Positions 53,699-63,336 of a stretch of 64,000 bases of DNA are shown here, one piece after another. Each line of letters opens with the position of its first letter. The stretch's first letter is position 1. The DNA is taken from NCBI GenBank assembly GCA_037951105.1, contig JBAMJV010005489.1, positions 52,501 through 116,500 on the forward strand, in the 5' to 3' direction. The stretch comes from Echinarachnius parma (Eukaryota > Echinodermata > Echinoidea > Clypeasteroida > Echinarachniidae). A program made the position numbers and the translations under genes. The notes under the pieces were generated by a model, which saw nothing but the letters and a program-made list of their open reading frames with translations, had not been told where the DNA came from and did no database searches.

Positions 53699-55381
53699 TT
53701 AAAGGGATGCCTGTAAAGTGTCCAACTCCACGAAATTACTTGGAGCTTCCTCGTTTCTCTTATACCGTGTTGTTTAGCTTATGGCATGGTTAGAGAAGAA
53801 TAAATAGGGTTAGATTTTTTCAAATGCCCCTTTAGTGTGACGATATCTATCATTCAGCTCAAAAGCGTTAATGAACGGTCATAAGCCTCATAAACATCGG
53901 CTTGGTACGAACAGTCACGTCACGTTCACGTCACGTCACGTGAAGGTTCTGTACCTTTTGTGAAACAGGTCACCCAAATCTACGAAGTGTTGGGTTACGT
54001 GACCCAACAGTTTGTAGATATACTATATGTAATTCATGAAAGCTCACGTAAATTGGCGCTTGCGTAAAACAAATTAATGTAAATTGTCGTTGAGAAGAGA
54101 CTAATTCTCGGTAAATTTAATCGTGAACGAACCCGTCCTACCTATACTGTAAATACCAATTATAGGCGTACACAGGCCTGGGGGCAGGGGGATGGACACC
54201 CCCTACCCCATCCCCACCCCCTTACATAATTCAAGAAATGTCTTGGTCTCGGCCTCGAAATTTGTGACCGGTCCTGGTCTCGTCCTCGGCTGCGGTCATT
54301 TTCTACGGACACCCCCTACCCACACTCCCCCCGCTTACTTCAATTTGTCTGACGAAATATCCCCCCCCCCTACACCCACCCCTTGAAAAAATCCTGGGTA
54401 CGCCACTGCCTACAAGTAGCTAGTTCGAATGTCAAATACATTAATTGATTTATTTAATATTGATTGGTTGGTGTGATTGTTTCATTATAAATGATTGACT
54501 GATTAATTGATAGATTGACTCGATTCAATAACCATAAATAAACACTATTAATCAAATCATTGTTTTATTACTTTTAAACTCATTGATCACTGCAACTCAC
54601 TCACTCACTCACTCACTCACTCACTTTCACAGGCATATGCACATACAACGCCGTTAAGGCCAGTACCAGTACGCTCAGACGTCGAGCACGGGAACTTCAG
54701 GCGTATGCGAACTGAATTGTCCGCTGCGTGTAGCAATTCAGCTGGAAATCAACATTTGCCAAAATCCACGCACGACACGTCTTTAGAAATACTCCAATAA
54801 CAAGACAAATAATGCAAGTGGTATGGTTGTACATTACCTAAATGACAGAACTGCATATTATTGTCTCAGATTACTCTGAATTATGCACGTACATATTATA
54901 AACATAATGATTGAAAAGATTTGATAAGGGGGTATCGGCATTTTCGTCGACATTTTTAAATCTCTTTGCGCGTGTATGTCTAGTCTTAGTAACAAGCGTT
55001 TGCAATTTAACAAATCTTGATTAAACGCTCACGTCACGATTTGGTTAACGCGACACTTCGAGTTTTACCGGCATGGAAAACGACAAATTGTTGGGTCACT
55101 TTACCCTACACTTCGTAGATTTGGGTGACCTGTTTCACAAAAGGTACAGAACCGTTCACGTGATGTTAACGTGAACGTGACGTGACTGTTCGTACCAAGC
55201 CATAAACATCCGTTGTAAAAGCTGACACATATTTTCTTTTTTTTTAAACCAGGAAATTAGTGTTGTTTTTTAATGAAACTTTCACACATCATTCGGACAT
55301 ATCTACAATGATTTTGGTACAGGATTGAAGTCTCAAATGTCATTTTGGGTAATATCTGACACTTAACAGGTGCACCTTTAA
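53699..55381. mobile_element. TTAA MITE split by a later insertion
   Basis: Left end TTAAAGGGATGCCTGTAAAG and right end the complement of TTAAAGGTGCACCTGTTAAG, bounded by TTAA. Without the inserted 1.3-kb element and one target copy it is about 371 bp. Its left part matches the right part of the 20.7-21.15 kb element. Confidence 0.75.
53899..55201. mobile_element. 1.3-kb Mutator-like non-autonomous element with 9-bp target duplication
   Basis: Inverted ends of about 110-120 bp start GGCTTGGTACGAACAGTCAC and contain repeated CACGTCACGT and GTGAAACAGGTCACCCAAAT. It is flanked by ATAAACATC on both sides (53890-53898, 55202-55210). Long terminal repeats with a 9-bp duplication fit the Mutator superfamily. 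No transposase; the interior has (TCAC)n at 54596-54625 and a C-rich dispersed repeat near 54.17-54.41 kb ending GTACGCCACTGCC. Confidence 0.85.
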
Positions 55382-55739
55382 AGCAGTTATTGGTTATCAA
55401 ATTCTTTGTGTTACGTTAATATATACATAATAATAGTTTACAAAAATATAGTTAACAATTCAAATGCATCGATTAATATATATTTCAATTCTTTTCTAAA
55501 CCGATTTATACTAGGGTTAGTCTCATTCAACACAACATTTTGGAAATAATATTACGCGTATCAATATTAGGGTTTCGAAATTGTAAATCAATATTTTTGA
55601 AGTGCAATAATGGAAGGATTAAGGTAAAGTTTTAAGATACTTACAATTAATCTTGTTGCATGATGATACTGTTTTCAGCACATAAGTGCAATGGAAATGT
55701 TATTTTACAGAAAATTATTAATATTTTAAGACGGATGTT

Positions 55740-55760
55740 GGGGGGGGGGGGGGGGGGGGG
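55740..55760 (-). repeat. Poly-C tract in the 3' UTR of the second receptor gene
   Basis: 21 C on the gene's strand, beginning 27 bases after the TAA, at the position where the first receptor has 15 C. Confidence 0.85.
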
Positions 55761-55787
55761 TGTTTAATACCAAGACTATCATTGAAC

Positions 55788-56514
55788 TTAATAACCCTGA
55801 TCACCATATAACTCGTTATCAACCATGATCGTTTGATCTCCCTCCCTCGCAATGTTTCTATGCGGCATCGCGTACAGCTGACTTGAGTCAAATTGCGAAT
55901 TGTCTTTCTGCGGCATTGCGTACAAATCACGCGCGTCAAAGTTCGCGTCGTTTTCTGGCTTGGGCATGGGTTGTGCCTTGTTCGGCTTCGCGTAGAGTGA
56001 GCCGAAATCTGCGTCGTTATCCGGCTCCGGTTGTGCCTTGTTCGGCTTCGTGTAGAGTGCGCCGAAATCTGCGTCGTTATCCGGCTCCGGTTGTGGCTTG
56101 TTCGGCTTCGCGTAGAGTGCGCCGAAATCTGTGTCGTTATCCGGCTCCGGTTGTGGCTTGTTTGACTTTGCGTAAATTGCGTCGAAATCACTACCTCCCA
56201 CCGTCGCAGCACCGCCTGACATTGCATAAAGACCATCGAGATCACTCTCTCCCACCGTTGCTGCGTCGCCGGACGTTGCATAGAGACTGCCAAAACCACT
56301 CTCCTGTACCGGCAAAGCACGGCCCGACGTTGCATAATGCAAATCAGGATCCTGATAAGTGTGTTTCGGTCCAGTTGCTATGCCCGAATAAGCCGCGTTC
56401 ATGTATGAATAGTCGATGTCCCTTATCATGCCGTTATTATCATACTGCGGCTGAGCGCCCTTCTTCATCTGTAAAGCTGAGTCACCCTTCAGACTTGACT
56501 TCGCGCTGTTTCTT
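55788..56514 (-). CDS. Second receptor: cytoplasmic-tail exon with repeat array and stop
   Basis: Acceptor ATGACATTGCAG. 242 codons including TAA. In order: QYDNNG, YSYMNAAYSG, HTYQDPDLHYATSG, SLYATSG, GLYAMSGG, AIYAKSN, then 20-residue units NKPQPEPDNDTDFGALYAKP, a unit ending LYTKP and a unit ending LYAKP, a longer final unit, DLYAMPQ, QLYAMPH and VDNELYGDQGY. At DNA level the units are exact 60-bp repeats (TTGTTCGGCTTCGCGTAGAG on the + strand at about 60-bp steps from 55.98 kb). Low-complexity, acidic, proline-rich; no catalytic domain. Confidence 0.9.
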
Positions 56515-59500
56515 CTGCAATGTCATATAACAAAAATGTGCAAAAAATATGGAGATCAAGGGATCACATTGTAGAAGAAAAAGAGCACAGCCGTATTCGG
56601 GAATGCAATAATTAGACAACATAAACAAAAAATCGATTCAATTGTTCCATTTTAAAACGTATATCTTTACCTTGTCTAAATTATGTGTTGCAATCTCCAT
56701 AGCTTCAATACAGGACCTACCTGTTTTCCGTTAATGAAAGGTTGATATTGATTATAGACTTCTAACAACATTTCTGATTTGTTCGTGTTTTTTTTCCACT
56801 TAATTTGATTTGTAATTGTTCACTTTCTGTAACAAAAATTTTGTAGCCTATTATAGATCTTTCAAATCCACAGCAAAAGTGTTTTAAATACGCCCATTGA
56901 TTACCACAATGCTGTTTTTTATTTTATCAATTCCCCTTTTTTTGTTCTATGAATTAAAATTGTCTTATATCAAATATCAATAAAATCATTATTCAATTCA
57001 AAATTATATACTTGTTGAAATTGAAAGAATAAGAGAGAGAGAGAGAGAGGTGGGAGAGAGAGGGGGAGAGAAGGTCGAGTGGGTGCAAGGGGATTGAGAG
57101 GGAGAGGGGAGGTTATAATTAAGACCACAATACTAGTACTAGAAGGAGTTCTCACCTTCGCCTACAAACGATAACGATGATGACAACGATGACGAAGAGA
57201 ATAATGAATGCTGCGATACCTCCTCCTGCTGCGGCGTACACCACTGAAAACATACAAGTTACAATTACGATCATGACAGTATTTGTTATTTCATGATAAT
57301 ACTTACTTATAATGTATAATTATGTTATGTAGTATTGTTCCTTCCATTTCATTAAATCATCTGCCGCATTTACTATAGAGCCAGTAGAAAGACACCAGTG
57401 CAGTTTACTGGAATTGCTAAATTGAAGACTGGTTCAAGATATCTATTGAGATAGGCATGGATGCCTAATATCGCCAACCTTCTTCAACATTTTATTGGAG
57501 AGCATCATGATTAATGCACGAAAAGACCAAGGAGCAGTTAGTATAGGAGGCCGTACGATCACCAACCTGCCCTTTGTCGATGATATTGACGGCCTGGCAG
57601 GAAGCAAAGAAGAACTAGCCAAGCAAGTAGGACAGCTGGACAATACTTCATCAACGTTTGCCACGGAGATCAGTGCAGGAAAGACAGCAATTAAAACTAA
57701 CGCCACAAATGGCATCAACAGAGAAATTACAGAACACAGGTAGAGAGTTGAAGGCAGCAATTACATGAATGATAAAAGCGAGTATACTAGTTCATGTACC
57801 AGAAACCTCTCAATGAAATCCATGATCAGACCTATGCACGCACTGACAACTTGTGCATTTCCCCACATCATGGAAGCCCTGGACCCTGAATGCAGAATTA
57901 GAAGCAAGGATAAAGGCTACTGAAATGAGATGCTTTACGGAACTACTCGGTATTTATTATCAGATTAAGATGAGTTAGAAAGCCATTCGATTAAATAACA
58001 CATCGGTCGATATGACGACCTACTATAACGACTGTGAAAATACGCAAACCGAAATGGTGTCGCCACTCTTCAAGATCCTCAGGACTTGCCAATACAGTTA
58101 TAAAGGGTGCAGTCGAAGGAGGAAGAAGGAGAGACAGAGAGAGAGAAAGATAACATCACTGAATGGGCAGGCCGAGCAGCGCTCAAAAAGGACCGAGAGA
58201 CAGAGAAGGATGGAGGAAGCTGGTTCGACGGCCACTGGTGGTGTCTCTACCATGTCTACAACCAGATAGGCTTTACAGGAGAGATAAAGTGTGGTCAGGA
58301 TATTTTATTTGTTTTGCATTTGTTACATGTAAAATGTTAATATTTTTCGTATTATTAAATGAAAAAGAGAAAAATATTGGTGAGTCGGTTTTTTAACGAT
58401 GACATTTCATTATAATTTGACGATTGTGTGTATGCATGCTTTATGACACACAATTACCAAAACAGCTCAGGATTGAACTGTGCTACATAATCAGCTATTT
58501 GGTTCATAAATTCACTTCATGTTCCTATTTGTATTGCTTACATTCACAGACGTTATCTTCAATATTGCTTATTTAAAGAACGACTAGGGTCTATTAGAAT
58601 TTTTACCAATCATTGATGACGCGCCTGTCTTAGAGGTAGTAACAACACGACTAGTCTCAGTTCGCGTCGTTGATCGTGTGTCGGTTGGATTTGCGTCGGT
58701 GGATGATACGTCGGGAGATGGTAAGCCGGTGGATGTAGTGTTGGTGGATGGTGTGTTGGTGGTTGGTGTGATGGTGGATGTAGTGACCGTGGATGTAGTT
58801 TCCGTGGATGGTGTGTCGGTGGATGTAGTGACCGTGGATGTAGTTTCCGTGGATGGTGTGTCGGTGTATGTAGCGACCGTGGATGGTGCGTTTGTAGCTG
58901 GTGTGATGGTGGATGCTGTCTCCTCCGGCATCGGATTTGTTGACGGCGGTGGGCTGGTTGGTGGAAGAACTATGGACACTATGTACAATGGGAGAACATA
59001 AAACAGAATATACATGTACATAGATTAGTAATTAATGGAAGTAGACTTTTATATGTCATAATAGTAATCATGGTTTCGTGGATATTGTAAATATTCCTTG
59101 TAATAATGTCAACCAACAACATGAAATTAAATAAAAGCGCTTTCCATGAGAATAGACCCGTTACAGTTTGAAAAGGGTTTTTGATAAGGATTTACCACAA
59201 AACATGCATCAACTCACGATTGAAAACTGCGATGAACCCTTGTCCACCACAACTCTGTTGATTGTTTCCCGAGCATGGGAAGTAACATTGTTCATCTCCC
59301 AATCTGCCATTCAGACTGTAGTCTGTGTCAGCAGTTTCACAGTAGCATTCTTTACCAAACTCGACTCCTGCGATATCATAGCTTAAATTCCTGCAGAGGT
59401 CGATGCACTTGGCGATCGTCAAGTCAGTGTACGTACACGAAGTTGTGGAGCCACAAGGTCTGCCGGGAAGGATGCGATCACCTTCAATGGTGCCAGTGTA

Positions 59501-62500
59501 GCAGCCCAAATATCTGTCATCTGCAAAGTACATTTTCCAACAGTATACATGATTGTCGGGCTATCTTCCTTTTTGGGCGAAAATCCTACATGCACATCAT
59601 AATACATTTGTTTAATTCATGGAGCACCCAATTGGTCTAATTCGATTGCTTTCCTGTCTCTTCATAATGCTCTGACGATCCCGTAATGATATAAAGCTTT
59701 ACACATATAAGATGGTGAACATAAACATAACTATAGAAGTCTTAATATCTGTGGAGGTGAAAACAAGGATTGATGCCCTGCTATCTTTACACAATGTATG
59801 TCTACCTTGCAAGTAAAATGTCTTTGTTTTCTTTCTCCTCCAATGCTATAAGAAAAAATATAAGCTTTCGTTGTTTGCTAGATCACATTCCATCACATTC
59901 TCTATAAGAGAATACATAAGTACGGTAACCATGGACTGTTGTTAACAATCCCTGCACCATTGACAGCATGTGGCTCAGTGGCAAAGCGTGGTCCGACCGA
60001 TTAGGGGCACTCTAATGTTTGTTGTTGTTTTTATTAGTATCATTATTATTATTTGTTATCATTTTTTGTTTTGGATGGGGGGGGGGGGGGGAGGGGGGGG
60101 GGGGGGGGCACCATCTGTATTTATTTCTTTTGTGACAGGTTTCCCCTCATGTTTTGAATTGCCTTTGCCTAAATATTTACGGGCACGTGCCTCCTTGTAT
60201 GTTCCCCGGTTAGATGAGTTGAGACGGTGCATGCACATGATACAGTAATTATGATGATTTATACTTACTATAGTTTAACCATTTTTATAACACTTTATTT
60301 TTTATCTCGCTAGGAAACCATTATACAGGCAATAGTTGTTTTTCAGAAGGTTCCAGGAGAGAAATCCTTGGATTGAACATTGATTTCCTGCATCATGCAA
60401 CTTATCCGTTATGCCAATGTATCTATAAACATGCATTTAAACAAGTAAAGCCGTGAACATACCATAACATTCTACAGCACCCACATCAGATCCTAACGGA
60501 CATCTATCGGTATGAACGATATACGCGCAAGAACTAATGTTACGACCATCTGAGTTGTAAGAGAAACAAAATAATTAAAACATAAAGATACATGTATAAT
60601 TGACATTTCTATCTATTTTAATATAGTTTTATAGAGTAAACAGTATATTTGGGGTGGCATAATTATTTGTATAATATACATATATATATGGTAGTATCGT
60701 TATGTGCACAATTAAGGGACTTAGTAGCATTGTCCAAATCCTCAAAATAAAATTTTAATTCTAGCGGTTCCCTTATACCTTGTTGTATTTGTATTAACAG
60801 TAAAATCATGGGACAGGTTTCGGTTTTTCAAATTTTCCTTTCGTTACAAAGATATGTATGATTGAAGTATTCAGATAAGAAAAACTCCGGGCGAGTTTTT
60901 CTTCCGTGTACAAAGTGAGTGCAGTGAGTTACTGAATATCACTTTGCATTTTCGCTCATTACTTGGAATACTTGGCGATACAATGTCCATTTGTCTTGAA
61001 ATTTTCACACAATACCCTGTGGACATATGAGATAACAACAATATACATTGCATCAACCATTCATCTTTTTTGCACATGTCAACAAAGTTACTAGATCCCT
61101 TTAAGCCTGGTGAGGACAGAGCCGACTCGACCCGTTCCGACTGGTTTTCATTCGGATTGGCTCAGTTTTCAGTGCCTTCGCGTCACACATGTTGCCAGTC
61201 GAGAGTCAGTCGGATGCCAGTCGGGGCCAATTCCACACGATGAATAGACTCCGACCGAATGGGCCCGGCCCTAGCCTGATTGAAAACCAGTCGGATCGGG
61301 TCGAGTCGGCTCTGTCTGCGCCAGGCTTTATGCTTCTGTATAAGCCCGTTTAAAATTTGTAATGATTATGTGCAAATATACATATACACATGATTTTTCT
61401 TGCAGGAATATGATGTGACTCGCATGAAATTCACGATTATTGTAGACCAACTTATGCCAGCGTCTATAAAACAAAAAAACAATCAAACCAACGTTATAAG
61501 TTTTGTATGATATCTGAGATCTTTCGATTAGTTTCCCACATGTAAAATTAACCCCACTCCATCAGCTTTTAAACGGAGATATAGATTAATCTTGTTACAG
61601 TAAATCTGTTTTTTTTTTTTTTCAGGTCAGGCCATTTTTTATTTTATATTTAGTATGTTTTTTTGTTTTCTTTTCATGTTGTATATGTGTAAGTTATGTA
61701 GGAAAGTCTTAATTCAATTTTATATATTCGGTGGCAGCATTAATAAGGCTATTTTGCTCTTTCTAGCTGTCTCCTCATTCTCATAATTGTATTTATCTGT
61801 TAAACTCTTATTATATCTCGATTACAAAATGTTAAGTTCCTTGGTGTTTTAATTAATGAATATTTAGACTGGAGTGATCATATTTCCTCAATTTATAAAT
61901 CTCTTGCGAGAAGTGTTGGCATACTCACAAAACTTAAATTCACTTTGCCTTGTAATGTTTTATATATGTTATATAATAGTATTGTTGTGCCACATTTAAA
62001 TTATTGTAATTACATATGGGGTAATACATACAAAAGCCATCTTACTAAAATATACACTATACAAAAGAAAGCAGTAAGAACTATATCAAAATCTTCTTGG
62101 CGTTGCCCTAGCACACCTCTCTTTAGACAGTTGAATATTTTACCAATATATGAATTGATTGCTTTTAATACTTTAATATTTATGTATTGTGTACACTTTA
62201 GACTATTACCAGCAAAATATTGTAATATGTTTTTTGCGAACTCAGAACTTCATTCATATAATACACGGCAAAGTCACCATTTTCATCAACCAACATTTCG
62301 ATTAACTTCCTCATTGAATTCTATAAGTTATACTGGTGTAAAAGAGTGGAATATGCTAGAAGACTCTATCAAATCCAGCACAACAATCACTAAATTTAAA
62401 AAACAATGCCGTACGTACCTTTTGAAATCCATGCCGCATTTATGAAAGGAGTTTGTAGTATCTTCTCGTTTTTCCTTTGTAACATACTAAATTTATACAT

Positions 62501-63336
62501 ATATGTATCATTTTATGTACTATATTGATTATTCATTTTTATATATTTAGGTGTGCATTTTTATGCAAATGTTCAAATAGGGTTTTGTGTGTGTGTGTGT
62601 GTGTGTGCGTGTGTATCTGCGATATCTGTATGAGTTATATTTTGTATGCTTTATTTTATATGTATATTTAAGGGCCATTTCTCCACAAGCCTTGCTTTCT
62701 TAATGGTCCGAACCATAGAACAATCATTACGTATTATGTCTTAATGTTGCAATTTGTTGTATTGTTTTTTATCATGTTTATGGTTGAATAAATGAAATGA
62801 AATGAACTTTGTAAATTTTGTTGTGATTTGTTAATGTTATTGTTTTTTATGAGATTTGAAATAAATGATCAATTCAATTCAATTCAATGAATACATAATA
62901 CAAATAACCAGTGTTCATAACAAATCATTTCATATGTGAGTAAACAGGCCTTAGTGAAATTTTATACCATGTTTACGTTCCCCCTATCTCTCATTATGCC
63001 TACAAGAATTTGTAAATAATTTGAAATCATATCGACAAATACAAAATATATGCAATGCTAACAGACAACTAGAGTTCATATGAAACGGTATCATATTGTA
63101 TACGATGACAAATTACTTACCTGAATCACAACTGAGCGTTACACTTTGGGTCTGGTTACTCCCAAATGGAGAGATTTGCAGACCTCGATTAGTGCCGCTG
63201 TAACCCAGGTGGGAGCATACTACTGCTGCGTCTGGAAAGTCAATGGATGATCCACACGTGGTGTACCACGTGACCCCGTCTTCTGTCACCTCCACAGTTC
63301 CTTCATACCGTGTTGAACCTCCAACCAGACGAACAT
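55788..63336 (-). CDS. Second SRCR-WSC receptor, expanded stalk and tail (signal-peptide exon missing)
   Basis: Six exons join in phase to 594 codons including the stop. Order: SRCR (six Cys), WSC, 120-residue Thr/Ser stalk, transmembrane helix, tail of about 243 residues with 16 tyrosines. It is the tandem paralogue of the receptor at 33.9-49.6 kb, with the same exon phases and identical lengths for the first SRCR exon (216 nt) and the transmembrane exon (88 nt). The tail has YDNN and YMNA (pYxN type) and five YxxP motifs against two in the paralogue. The first SRCR exon expects a preceding phase-1 signal-peptide exon, which should lie roughly 1 kb further right, outside the window. Function inferred as for the paralogue. 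Confidence 0.85.
57028..57050. repeat. (GA)n microsatellite
   Basis: Purine-only AGAGAG tract continuing as a GA/GGGA-rich segment to about 57110, just downstream of the transmembrane exon on the gene strand. The same intron of the paralogue has a similar purine-rich tract near 35.38-35.45 kb. Confidence 0.8.
57156..57243 (-). CDS. Second receptor: transmembrane exon
   Basis: Acceptor GTTTTCAG, donor AG/GTGAGA. VYAAAGGGIAAF, then IILFVIVVIIVIV and CRR. Same length and phase as the paralogue's exon. Confidence 0.88.
57480..58265 (+). pseudogene. Decayed RTE-like reverse transcriptase (3' half)
   Basis: The + strand reads FNILLESIMINARKDQGAVS, SIGGRTITNLPFVDDIDGLA (motif C FADD changed to FVDD), then ISAGKTAIKTN, and after frame changes EMLYGTTRYL, RYDDLL and RGRRKKERQ-like and DNITEWAGRAALKKDRE..WRKLV segments. 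These match the C-terminal half of a widespread endonuclease/reverse-transcriptase family of marine invertebrates. Stops and shifts show it is dead. It is antisense, in the intron between stalk and transmembrane exons. Confidence 0.8.
58607..58969 (-). CDS. Second receptor: Thr/Ser stalk exon, internally repeated
   Basis: Acceptor GTCCATAG, donor G/GTAAAA, phase 1 on both sides. 120 codons: LPPTSPPPSTNPMPEE, then repeats of the form DTPSTETTSTVTTST and related units, ending TSKTGASSMI. At DNA level the repeats are multiples of GTGGATGTAGT / GTGGATGGTGT words on the + strand. It is a mucin-like spacer more than twice as long as in the paralogue. Confidence 0.87.
59218..59520 (-). CDS. Second receptor: WSC domain exon
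   Basis: Acceptor ACTTTGCAG, donor C/GTGAGT, phase 1 on both sides. 100 codons: DRYLGCYTGTIEGDRILPGR, CTYTDLTIAKCIDLC, GVEFGKECYCE, DEQCYFPCSGNNQQSCGGQG. Same ten-cysteine pattern as the paralogue; two residues shorter in the PC..SC insert. Confidence 0.92.
59540..60460. other. Intron with a dispersed poly-G repeat
   Basis: Near 59968 the sequence GTGGCTCAGTGGCAAAGCGT, close to the AGTGGCGTAG signature at 15.97 kb, precedes a T-rich segment and a double G tract (60077-60091 and 60093-60108, one A between). Nothing else recognised. Confidence 0.5.
60463..60549 (-). CDS. Second receptor: SRCR domain, second exon
   Basis: Acceptor CTTACAACTCAG, donor G/GTATGT, phase 1 on both sides. 28 codons: GRNISSCAYIVHTDRCPLGS and DVGAVECY. 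Three residues longer than in the paralogue, in the loop between the two cysteines. Confidence 0.85.
60712..61104 (-). mobile_element. MITE family B, complete copy
   Basis: TTAAGGGACTTAGTAGCATT at the left, AACAAAGTTACTAGATCCCT plus TTAA at the right. The best reference copy of family B in the window. Confidence 0.8.
61103..61328. mobile_element. 226-bp hairpin element at the MITE border
   Basis: AAGCCTGGTGAGGACAGAGC and CGACTCGACCCG pair with CGGGTCGAGTCGGCTCTGTC and GCGCCAGGCTT at the right. GC-rich compared with its surroundings. It starts directly at the terminus of the family-B MITE. Confidence 0.75.
61804..62889 (+). mobile_element. 5'-truncated non-LTR retrotransposon with (ATTCA)n tail
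   Basis: From about 61822 an open frame reads NVKFLGVLINEYLDWSDHIS, then an LYNSIVVPHLNYCNYIWGN motif, IYTIQKKAVRTI and, near the end, YNTRQSHHFH..GVKEWNML. This is the region after the RT domain in CR1/L2-like elements. The frame runs unbroken for about 640 bp to its stop at 62445, a sign of relative youth. The 3' UTR includes a (GT)n tract near 62586 and ends in ATTCAATTCAATTCAAT. It is antisense, between the two SRCR exons of the second receptor. Confidence 0.85.
63121..63336 (-). CDS. Second receptor: SRCR domain, first exon
   Basis: Acceptor ATGTTCAG, donor G/GTAAGT, phase 1 on both sides. 71 codons: VRLVGGSTRYEGTVEV, TWYTTCGSSIDFPDAAVVC, SHLGYSGTNRG and VTLSCDS. The first 15 residues are nearly identical to the paralogue's. 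Confidence 0.92.

Noticed and set aside
55718..56530. Long overlapping frames in other phases and on the + strand over the tail exon
   Set aside because: The 60-bp repeat keeps several frames open. Only the - strand frame ending VDNELYGDQGY matches the paralogue and the splice phase.
58678..59001. + strand frame rich in VDVVSVDG repeats
   Set aside because: It is the antisense shadow of the Thr/Ser stalk exon, whose - strand splice sites and phase fit the receptor.
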